Assembly: GCA_025677835.1 (NCBI GenBank)
Contig: JAIXMR010000073.1
Span: 66,325 to 130,324, forward strand
DNA length: 64,000 nucleotides
From: Sporodiniella umbellata
Taxonomy: Eukaryota; Mucoromycota; Mucoromycetes; Mucorales; Rhizopodaceae
Direction of reading: 5' to 3'
Shown here: in pieces, positions 55,407 to 64,000 of the stretch
Layout: every line of letters begins with the position of its first letter
How positions within the stretch are numbered: position 1 is the first letter of the stretch
The notes under the pieces: generated by a model
What the model saw: the letters and a program-made list of their open reading frames with translations, nothing else
Databases searched by the model: none
What the model was told of the DNA's origin: nothing
Program-made: the position numbers and the translations under genes

Positions 55407-58066
55407 ATGACATTTCTTGGAGCAGGGAGTGACTCTGAATCCTCTGATGAGGAATGGGTCATAACTTCTCTTGACAGAAAGAAAATAGCCGATAAGGCTC
55501 AAAACAACCAAAGTTCTCCCAAACAACCTAGACACTTTACACCACAAACAAGAATATCAAAACCGTTAAAAAAAGCGCCCAGTTTATTTGAATATAAGGC
55601 ACAGGCCTTTTCTATGTCCCCTTCTCCAAGCCCCAGTCTTAATATATTCCCCTCTAATAGCCTGCCAATGTCGCCCGTTTCTCCTATTGTCAATTCGCAC
55701 CCACTCACGATTTCTTCGCCTGTCTTTACTCCACGGGCTAGTAGCAGTGTTGTTGATGTCTCCTCACAACGTTTTTCGGAGGAAAATCTCGAGGATATTT
55801 GTAAAAGGATGGATGCTAAAAAACTTATTTTTGAAGTCATTTGTGTTTATAAAAATGCTAAAGTATTTTTTGAAATCAGAGATATTGAAACCGAGTCTAC
55901 TTTCTTTGAGACTAGACTACGAGACCAACTTCACAATTGCCAAGATCCTTGCTTTTTTATAATCGTAAGCTTGTTGTACCAAAAAAAAAAAAGAAAAAAA
56001 GAGAAAATTGTTTGTGGTGCTTATTATTTGTTTTGATTGCCGTTCGCTTTTACTGTTGTTGTTATTATTTTGTACGTTCATTGGGGGAAATAGGATTGCC
56101 TGGATAAGCTATCGTTGCACTTTTCAACAAATGGTAAAGGCGGGGGTGCTATGGCCACATTTCGACGTAGCTTGGCTGAAATGCTTTGTAAAAGCTTATC
56201 TCTTTTTTCAAATATGTCACCGGATAGTAGAAAGATAGTGGATGATGGGCCTGATCTAATATCGTTTGAAAACGACGAAAAATCAGAAGTGGATCTCATA
56301 AGCTTTGATGAAAGTACTTTGCCAACCCAAGACGTAGACACAGAATTAGAGGATAGCTCAGACGATGACTCGATCCCCACTGTTGCTTTCACCGAGCCAG
56401 TCTCAAAATACTCCCTAACAAGAAAACATCAAGAGAGGTTGATTGGACAGATCAGTACTATCCTTTCACCTGTATTAATATACTATGCATTCGATACGTT
56501 TAAACTAAAAGACCTTATCGGACTACAATGTGAATACGAGAAAGAAGGTGCTCTTTTAAGTGAAAGAATACTCAAGCATGGATTTGTTACAGAAGCCTTT
56601 AGCCTTATAAGGAAGCTCAATCTATTTGTTTACTTTCCTATACCATTTGTGGTCGAAAGAGTCCTTGATACTGGCCACGGGGCTCTTTTACCCACTTTGT
56701 TTTTCAACAAACCTTGCTTGCAGCAAGAGCTCCTCCAGTTTATCGAGAAACAGTTAAGGTTTAACTTTGCAGGCTCCTTAGGTGTTGTCCCCCCGGAGAA
56801 ATTAGAAGGCATCGATACTGATCCTGTAAGGCAATTGCCAAGATTAAAAGAAAGAAGATACCAAAAGGACCTAGTGACCTGTGGCGTTAAGGTTGCTCAA
56901 GACAGTAAAGTGTCAATAAGTGACTGTTACTTTATACACCTTTCTCAAAGATATGCTTGTTTACGTTGGATTTTGGTTCAAAGAGCATCACAGCAAGCAG
57001 AAGATAAAGATCTTTCAATTGAGAAAAGCTCCAACTATAATGGTTTGATTGATTTGATTTGCGAGGGCGATTCGGCTATGGCTAGATTGACCATTAAGGA
57101 GTTGATTGATACTGGCGATTCAAAAGCGCCTGCTTATTTCGCAAGAAAATACAAAGAGGAATCTTTTTATTGTAGGTATATTGTTTTGCCTATGAACGAG
57201 CGCTTCTTGGGTATTGTAAAAGGAGAGCAGCTCTCCAGACATTGGACTACAGTTAGTCCCAAAAAGCCTAGCAACCCAAATAGGCTTCCCTTTTACCAGT
57301 TGCCACCCAGTACTAGCTGGATGATGATCAACTCAGAAAAATCTTTGATATTCATGAAAGACGTTCTATCTCAGTCTTACTTGTGTGGTATTGATACCGA
57401 GTGGGTACCAGGTTTCGCAACTGTTGGTATTCCGCTCAGAACAGCACTTATGCAAATTGCCTCCGATGTGGGCGGCTACATATTTTTATTGGATTTCAAA
57501 ACAATCTTTTCTTCTAGCAACAAATTACTATACAAGTTGACTGAAAAGATCTTGCAGTTTTTGTTCGAAGACGAAGAAATAACAAAAATAGGTAAAATCT
57601 CCCAACTATCCTTGTTTTGCAGACCGTATACTTACTGATTATTAGCCTATGACTTTACTGGTGACTTTCAACTATTATACCAATCCATCCCTTGTTCCAA
57701 GCAATGGGATGTCGTCAAGTTGATAGACCTCAAATCTGTGACTTCTCCACCAACGGCAGATGCTGAAAACGGACTGCCTATTATAGGCGGATTATCAGGA
57801 GTAGTAGATACTTACCTTGGACGAGCACTCAATAAAAGGCAACAATGCAGTAACTGGGAACAGCGACCGCTCACAGAAGAGCAAGCGATATATGCAGGTA
57901 CGAAATTTATGGTAATCTTTACTATGAATAAACTCATTTTTTTTTTTGTTCATCTCTCTTATCAAATAATGATCGGCTTTATTTCCTAGCTTGTGATGCC
58001 TCTTGTTTGCTGCAGATATACGATATCCTAAATAGGATGAATCATCCTTTTTTAAAAAAAGCCTAA
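55407..58066 (+). CDS. EXD3/Mut-7-like DEDDy 3'-5' exonuclease
   Basis: Four exons run from ATG 55407 (MTFLGAGSDSESSDEEW...) to TAA 58064-58066. The first exon is disordered and Ser/Pro-rich, followed by a large helical region. The exonuclease domain lies at the C-terminus: motif I GIDTEWVPGF (Asp, Glu), ALMQIAS, motif II YDFTGDFQLL (Asp), a TYLGRALNKRQQCSNWEQRP block and motif III YAACDASCLL (Tyr-x3-Asp). This is the order in animal EXD3 and C. elegans MUT-7, which act on RNA ends. The Mut7-C RNase domain found after the exonuclease in the animal proteins is absent here; the protein stops about 20 residues after motif III. The role could be small-RNA trimming or general RNA 3' processing. 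Confidence 0.85.
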
Positions 58067-58391
58067 CAATTGTGAGGGACAACACTGTAAAGCTGCAAAT
58101 TAATTTGCTCATTTAGTAGTGCAAAAAGATAACAAAAACAAATAAAAGAGTAACCAACTCGTTAATTAAATGAGAAAGCCCCCACAGCTCTTTTGTGTCA
58201 CAAATAGGTTTAATGCATATTTATTCTCCTCTTTTTTTTTTGTATATATATATATTTTTCATTATTTAATTTTTCATCTCTTTCTCTGTATTTTTTCTCA
58301 TTTCCTTATAATTGTATATAAATCACGTTTTACATGTCAACTTTCAGCAAGATTGTAGGTGCATTTTTTATTTTACGATAACTCTAATACG

Positions 58392-59750
58392 ATGCAGCTA
58401 AATAGAATCAATCAATCAAGATGGATACAAGCATACATACTATTCGCTTGTCTCCAAGGCTTGGTTATTATCGCACTTCAAGCGACAATAGCATATTATA
58501 ATACTACCCAATTAAACAAAGGATTAGAATCGAGGTTTATACAGACCTACAACTTAGATAATGATGAAACGTACGACATCAATTTTGCTATTGATAGACT
58601 GAAACGTATAAAGTGGGAAAACATCGCCTTTATTGGATTCCAATGCTGGTTCGTGGGTATGACCTTTGATGCGGTAAAGAAAACACAACAGAAAAACAGA
58701 ACCTTGATCACTTAATTTCATTTCCGCTGCTTAGGCAGTCTACCAAAACACCGCTGAGGTCATTTCTTTAGCTGTGCTAAACTTCTTGTGTGCTATCTTT
58801 GGCGCACTTGAAGTAATTGACGGGAAACGGTGGCTGAGGATTCTATATAACATTAAGGAAAATCATGAGATTCCATTAGACATTACGGCTATTCACAAGG
58901 CGTTCAATCTGGAAATAGCACTATCCTCTTGTGTTACTGTGTTTGCAATTGGATTTGCGTGCATATCATACAAAGTCGTTAAAGAGTTTGGTTGGAAAAC
59001 ATATAAAAAGATTGGCGCAGATATAACCATTCAACGTAAAAAAAAAAAAAAAAAAAAAAGAGCCATTCCATAACACAACTAACAGCACTGTAATTTAGGC
59101 ATGTACCATGTCTTTCAGTTTTTTGTGCTAGCCTTAAAAATAGACATCTTTATCGAATTTTTGGTTTCGGTCTTTTATTTGATTCAATTTGCTCTCAAAC
59201 AGGGGTTTGAAAAATGGTCAGTATTTGTATTTATAGTTATCACGATCATGACACTCCCGATGCTTTCTTTTGGGAGATATGCTGTAAGTTGCATTTGTTT
59301 CTTTACCAATATGGAAACACAATAACCATTTGAACTTAGGTTGCTAGAGAGAAAAAGTCGCAAATGATCCTATTTATTCTATTCCAGCTTTGTGTGATGT
59401 TTCAGCTTGTTTTGATTGCCGTTGAAGCGATGCAGCCTGGAGATTATTGGTATATCTGGATATGCTTTGGTAAGTGATACTAAGCTGGTTACACTTGTTC
59501 TAACAACCAAACAAACTAGTTATCATTGGGATGATTTTGGCTTTGGTAAGTTTCCCCCTTTTTTTTTTTTATTCTAGATTGATTTTAATACTAAAGATAA
59601 ATTTAGACAACCTCAGCTCTTGGCTTTGTATGTCTATTGAATTTTGGAAAAGGACTGAAACCTTATATCCAAAGAGGGGAAAACAAAGAGGCAGTAGACT
59701 TAGTGAAAAAAGACAACAACGGTGAGCCGTGGACAATAGACGATGAATGA
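58392..59750 (+). CDS. UPF0658-like Golgi multi-pass membrane protein
   Basis: Exons run from ATG 58392 (MQLNRINQSRWIQAYILFAC) to TGA 59748-59750, about 375 residues. At least seven hydrophobic segments are visible, including WIQAYILFACLQGLVIIAL, ISLAVLNFLCAIFGALEVI, SSCVTVFAIGFACISYKVV, IDIFIEFLVSVFYLIQFAL and FVFIVITIMTLPMLSFGRYA. The YHVFQFFVLALKIDIFIEF stretch and the final short cytosolic tail fit the UPF0658 family of fungal Golgi membrane proteins, whose function is unknown. One intron carries an A22 tract immediately after its GT donor (59036-59059). The gene is intact. Confidence 0.8.
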
Positions 59751-59858
59751 ATTTAATAAAAATCATATAAAGATTATATAGTTTCTTTTCCTTTTTTTTT
59801 TTTTTTCTCTTTCTGTGTGTGTGTACGTGTATATGTATGTGAGCTGCTTTCTGTGTTG

Positions 59859-60813
59859 TTAATCTCTTCTTCTTCTTGACTCTCGGTGGTCGCGTCTGTC
59901 TCTGTAATAGTAATCATCTTCGCGGCGACGTCTTTCATCGCGAGAAGAATAGCGTCTTTCATCAGGAGAACGACGTCTATCGTCAGGAGAACGACGTCTT
60001 CTAGGGGGAGAGCGTGATCTACTATAACTTCTTCTTCTGTTTCTGCTACTGCTACGTTGATCCTGTCATAAAAAGGGTCAACCTTTTCTCTCTCCAATTT
60101 CTTTGATAAAACTTACAAAGCGAGATTCTCTGGACCCCCTCAGGTCTTCTTTATCATCAAATCTTCGCTTTTTGATTGTCTCCATAACAGAATCACGCTC
60201 AGCTTTTCTCTGGTCGTCCTGCTCTCTTTTTTTACGCAGTTCCTCTTTTTTCTGTTCTATAAATATTGCAGGAATTCCGCCTACAGAATTTTGAGCACTT
60301 AATAGTAAATTCCATAGTTCTTTAACGAATACTTTTGCGTTGCTTTCCAAAAACCCTGTCAAGTTGATTTGCATCATCTTGGGTTCAACGCCCTAAACAA
60401 ATTTGAGAATCTTTGACTTTTATTGAATTCAATATATATATGTACCTCTTCCTCTAATAAACTACTAGCGTAGTCAGCAACGACCTCATCTTCAAAACCA
60501 AGCAATTCTGTAATTTTATTGCCAATCCAAGGCTTGATCACATCTAGGTTGACTTTTTTCATGTTGACCTAAAAAGGACTTAGCCCAGTTGAATTTACTA
60601 AAAATTTATCAAACTACTTTTTGGTTGTATTCACGAGGGAACGACATTGTTTTCAACAACTTCTTTTCTTTGTTACTGAACCGGCTATCTTGAGCTGCAT
60701 TCGTACCCTATAACAAGGCCAACTTTAAAACCAGACTACAGAGATCGTTATCTTTTTTTCTTTTTTTTTTTACTTGTTTTCCAATTTACCTTGAAAAAAC
60801 CAGCGTCACCCAT
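59859..60813 (-). CDS. SRRM1: SRRM1/SRm160-like splicing coactivator (PWI domain)
   Basis: This is a nuclear SR-related factor that binds RNA through a PWI domain and bridges spliceosome and mRNP export. It starts MGDAGFFKGTNAAQDSRFSN (ATG 60813), as in animal SRRM1. It is followed by KKVNLDVIKPWIGNKITELL (PWI motif), FEDEVVADYASSLLEEE, MMQINLTGFLESNAKVFVKE and LWNLLLSAQNSVGGIPAIF. The C-terminus is a short RS-type region (SYSRSRSPPRRRRSPDDRRR) and ends in RRRRD before TAA 59859-59861. At about 230 residues it is much shorter than the animal protein, lacking most of the RS repeats, which is usual in fungi. Confidence 0.93.
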
Positions 60814-61287
60814 CTTTTTATTTTTTTATTTAAAAGAAAAAGAAAATTTCTTTCACTGGACTCAAAAGCAGCCATTTATTTTTATTTATTTGGGATTGAA
60901 TTGGCTTGTTTCTCCTTGAGCTGGAGGAAGAAAAGAAAGAACAAAAAAAGTACAGCACTGCCTTTAAGACAAGAGCCTACAAACTTCTTATAATGAACTA
61001 TTTTTCTTTTTAATTACTATTTTTCCTCAACCTGAAAGTTGCAAATGTATGTCTTGAACGAACGACATAGCGCTTTGTTTAGTAAATCAAACCGCAAAGC
61101 GAGAAATAAAATTTGAAGCTAGCTTGGCAAAATCCTGGAGTTGCCAATAACTTGTAAACAGTTTGAGCTTTATTGTCCATATCAAATTTCGCAGAACCTC
61201 TTGAAAGACATTATTTTTGAGAAAGTCACAAGCGTAATCCTGCATTTTTACGGTTTTTTATAGTTTTTTCTTTTTGGTACATGAAAG

Positions 61288-63443
61288 ATGTCGATGAAAG
61301 AACATGAAATAGCACCTATAATTCCGATTGCAAATAAAAAATTTTTATGTATAGAATACCCTGGAGTAGTCAAACGAGTCAAACGAGCGATTCAAACTCT
61401 AGGAGGCGAACAACTATTGGCCCAGGCTTTGGCAGCAGATCTGCCAGTCAATCTGTGGTTCAGGCCTGAGGATCGCTTTTCACATCCAATTCAGGGCAAC
61501 ATTATGAAGATCACAAAACTAGTTGCAAAAGTGACTAGGCGCGTTAAAAAAAGCAAGCTTACGGGCGAGATAATAGAAACAGAAAACGATTGGAAGATCG
61601 AGATTGTTGGCTACATAAACAGGGCTGTGAGATTTAGAAGTAAGATTCTTTCTTTTTTTTTTTAAGGAATAGATTGCAGAAAAAAGGGCCTAATTGAATC
61701 TAGACATGGCCGATGCACAATATTTAGTTCCAGAAAATAATGAACTCGTTCAGCTTAAACACTCTTTGGACGTTGGAAATGGTATTCCAAAAAAAAAAAA
61801 AAAAAAAAATAGACCAGTGCTCTAATATTCTGTAAAAAGTTAAATCCTTGATGAACTTTGATTTTCTGCCTGAGGCTCAAGATCCGGGATACGGAGCACG
61901 TAGTATCCCACCTCCAATTTTTTCAACAAGACTAGTCACGACTGACTATGGGTAAGACCGAATAAGATTTTGCTCAGCTTTTAAATCCCAAAAAAAAAAC
62001 CTAGTTATCGCCAAAATGCTCCTGTTTTAAGAGTGAAGGTCAAGCAGCCTGATGGATCTGTAAGCATTTTATCCTTATCAGCCACAAGACTCATACCATA
62101 TACCGTAGTACAAAATTGGGTTAATCAATCGTAGTCGTCGTATAGCCATGGAGACTACATATGTAAAATTCGAAGTAGAAAAGGTGCCCACTGAAAGCTG
62201 GCAGCGTGTCACGCCTTCTGCTGATCCTATCATTTTGGAAGGCATAGAAATTGTAAAAGAGCTTTTTGAGAAGCGGCCTATTTGGTCAAGAGCAGCTCTC
62301 AATGCACAACTTGACCCTAGATTTCATTCTGTTATAAAAAAGTAAGTTGTTTACTTGGTATTTGCTAAAACAAGCTCTTGACTTTTTAACTGTATATTTT
62401 AGAATTGCCATCCATGTTTCTTACTTGTTTGTGAATGGGCCTTATAGAGAATGTTGGATAAAATATGGTGTGGATCCTAGAAAAAGCCCGGAATACTACA
62501 TGTACGAAGCTATACCAAATAGACTGTATAATATAACCTTTGAAATAGCTACCAGGTTCTCAATGCAAGAATAGCGCAGAGAGGACAAAGAAATCAGACC
62601 TACAGAAAAGCCCCGGTAGTTGTTGTAAAGAAAGGTTTTGCGAAGAACACGGAGAGATCTGAGGACAAAAAAGACGAGTAAGCGATACATTGCAGTTGAA
62701 TATCAATTAACTCAATTTTAGAGAAACGTCGACTCCTTATGATGTTAAACACATTTTTGATGGCAAGACGCTAGGTAAAAATAGCGCATATCAAGTATGC
62801 GATTTTACAGATCCTCAGCTTGTCTCGATACTGAATAATCCCGACTATATGAAAGAAAGTTGCTCCGTATGTATTTCAGAAAGCAAGAACCGAGTTTTGA
62901 TCTAAACTTCTTTAAAAGCTTGGACCAGGGTATTACTATGCTAGTGTCTATAATTATGCTCGCGAGCTGATGAGGACCAAAAATGAATTGATCAAGCAAA
63001 ACCTTCCATCAGAAACTACTGTGCTTTCACATGAGGAGATACTCAAGTTAATTCATGAAGAAAAAGAAAAACAAAGCGAAAAAAGCCAAATGCTTGAGGC
63101 AGAAAAAGCTATTTCTGAAGCAGAGGCACAGTCAAAAGAGCCAGGATCATCAGAAAAATTGAAAGAGTCAGTGAAAAATTACATTGAAGAGTATGATAAA
63201 CTAGATGAAGGTAAAAAAAAAAAAAAAAAAAGAAAGCCATCACCGTTACTAACACCTTGTTAAGAGTACATGAATGACGATGGTAACGATTCTGACCTTG
63301 AGCTTAGCGACGCCTTCGACGAATACGATGAAGAGCTCGATGTTTTTCGTGACGGAGAAATGAATGAGAATCAAGAAGAGCAATCTGATCCTATGGAAAT
63401 TGACGTACAAACAAGTGCAACAAACACTGTTAACGAGGAATAA
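61288..63443 (+). CDS. GTF3C5: TFIIIC subunit 5 (Tfc1/Sfc1/TFIIIC63)
   Basis: This is the tauA DNA-contacting subunit of the RNA polymerase III factor TFIIIC. From ATG 61288: FLCIEYPGVVKRVKRAIQTL (triple-barrel dimerisation region), LWFRPEDRFSHPI, MADAQYLVPENNELVQL, PPPIFSTRLVTTDYG, RPIWSRAALNAQLDP, YLFVNGPYRECWIKYGVDPR, IFDGKTLGKNSAYQVCDFTD and a strongly acidic C-terminal tail. About nine introns were read. Two carry A21 and A19 tracts on the sense strand (61788-61808 and 63213-63231). An out-of-frame ATG seven bases upstream (61281) opens an 8-codon uORF. TAA is at 63441-63443. All junctions keep frame. Confidence 0.92.
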
Positions 63444-63536
63444 ACCTTTTTTTATGCCGACTTCGTCTTTACATAATATAACTCCGATAAAAGAAAAGTT
63501 TGGTTTTTTTTTTTTTTTTTTTTTTTCAAGGTCGAA

Positions 63537-64000
63537 ATGTCATTCAATGAGTCCACACCAACCGACGATAATTCGCTCTTTGATGAGACACATTATGCTC
63601 GACACGGATACGAGAGAACGTAACGGTCTACTCACGCAGTCTTCTTTCAGGCCTAGGGCTCATTTCTATTTAGGAACATTTATGGACTTGTTGCTTTCGA
63701 TTCTCGATTGTTGACCTACATTGATAGACCAGAAGAGTTTCCCTCCACTCGATTTGACAAACTGCCAGAGCCTCCTATTACAGAGAATGCTCAAAGTAGA
63801 TTTTAAGAAGCATTTATAGACATTCCTATTAATGCATTAGTGTGAAATAGTCTTGGCTGTACCTGCTCGACATTTTATTGCAGCCTCTTCTTCTGAATTG
63901 ACAGCGTTTATTTCCCGAGATGGGTATTGGAACTGTCTGAATATTTTTCTTGGGTTAGAGGCAGGTAATAGGCATATAAATATACTTACCCCCATAAAAT
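63537..64000 (+). CDS. 5' part of an unidentified gene (runs off the right edge)
   Basis: ATG 63537, just after a T22 tract, opens MSFNESTPTDDNSLFDETHY. Splicing at AC|GTAACG to the acceptor near 63678 gives NIYGLVAFDSRLLTYIDRPE and FPSTRFDKLPEPPITENAQ. A further exon gives ILAVPARHFIAASSSELTAF and then SRDGYWNCLNIFLGLEA before a GTAATA donor at about 63965. The beta-rich pattern hints at a propeller or similar fold, but no family is recognised. The gene is incomplete in the window. Confidence 0.6.

Noticed and set aside
1..64000. CRISPR arrays, bacterial operons, ribosome binding sites or a prophage
   Set aside because: Introns, eukaryote-only protein families and AT-rich spacers show a fungal nuclear sequence; no regular spaced repeats were seen.

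Overview
The window is a piece of a fungal nuclear genome. It is AT-rich, and genes sit on both strands with many short GT-AG introns, mostly 45-70 nt and some near 31-34 nt. A secreted chitin deacetylase with three C-terminal cysteine-rich modules, a Sey1-type (not atlastin-type) ER fusion GTPase, and decayed APE-type LINEs of the YAPANA/SNAK type point to an early-diverging fungus, most likely Mucoromycota. Species cannot be named from the sequence.

Layout. 0-4 kb: the 3' end of an unidentified gene, then on the minus strand the PP2A B regulatory subunit and ribosomal protein uL13. 4-8.3 kb: long AT-rich gap with a LINE reverse-transcriptase remnant. 8.3-20 kb, plus strand: chitin deacetylase, a complex I assembly factor (NDUFAF6 type), a gap with a possible transposase remnant, SEY1, and a beta-adaptin. 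20-27.5 kb: homeodomain protein (minus), a LENG8/Thp3-type SAC3-domain protein (plus), bZIP factor (minus). 27.5-31.9 kb: a nest of decayed LINE sequence bounded by a 176-190 bp inverted repeat. 32-43.7 kb: dense block with an RNase H-like protein of degenerate active site, cytochrome c peroxidase, a pseudo-RNase III plus dsRBD protein (mL44-like), mannose-6-phosphate isomerase, a Ctr copper transporter, U2AF small subunit and the LSG1 GTPase. 43.7-47.6 kb: gap with a 0.9-kb inverted-repeat element. 47.6-49.2 kb: UNC93-like transporter. 49.2-51.7 kb: gap with two weak small genes. 51.7-64 kb: dense block with a septin, a coiled-coil protein carrying a dynein-adaptor-like CC1 box, an EXD3/Mut-7-like exonuclease, an UPF0658-type Golgi membrane protein, SRRM1, TFIIIC subunit 5 and a truncated unidentified gene at the right edge.

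Most genes are housekeeping: splicing (U2AF1, SRRM1), ribosome biogenesis (uL13, LSG1), Pol III transcription (GTF3C5), membrane traffic (SEY1, beta-adaptin), mitochondria (CCP1, NDUFAF6, mL44-like) and cell wall (chitin deacetylase, PMI). They are not an operon or a pathway cluster. I see no defence island, CRISPR array, rRNA or convincing tRNA.

The most unusual signals are a CC1-box protein that could be a fungal dynein adaptor, the RNase H-like protein without its catalytic aspartates, introns carrying 17-22 nt poly(A) tracts on the sense strand, and the two inverted-repeat structures. Exon coordinates were read by eye from splice motifs and protein similarity remembered from the families; each CDS entry gives the span from start to stop including introns.
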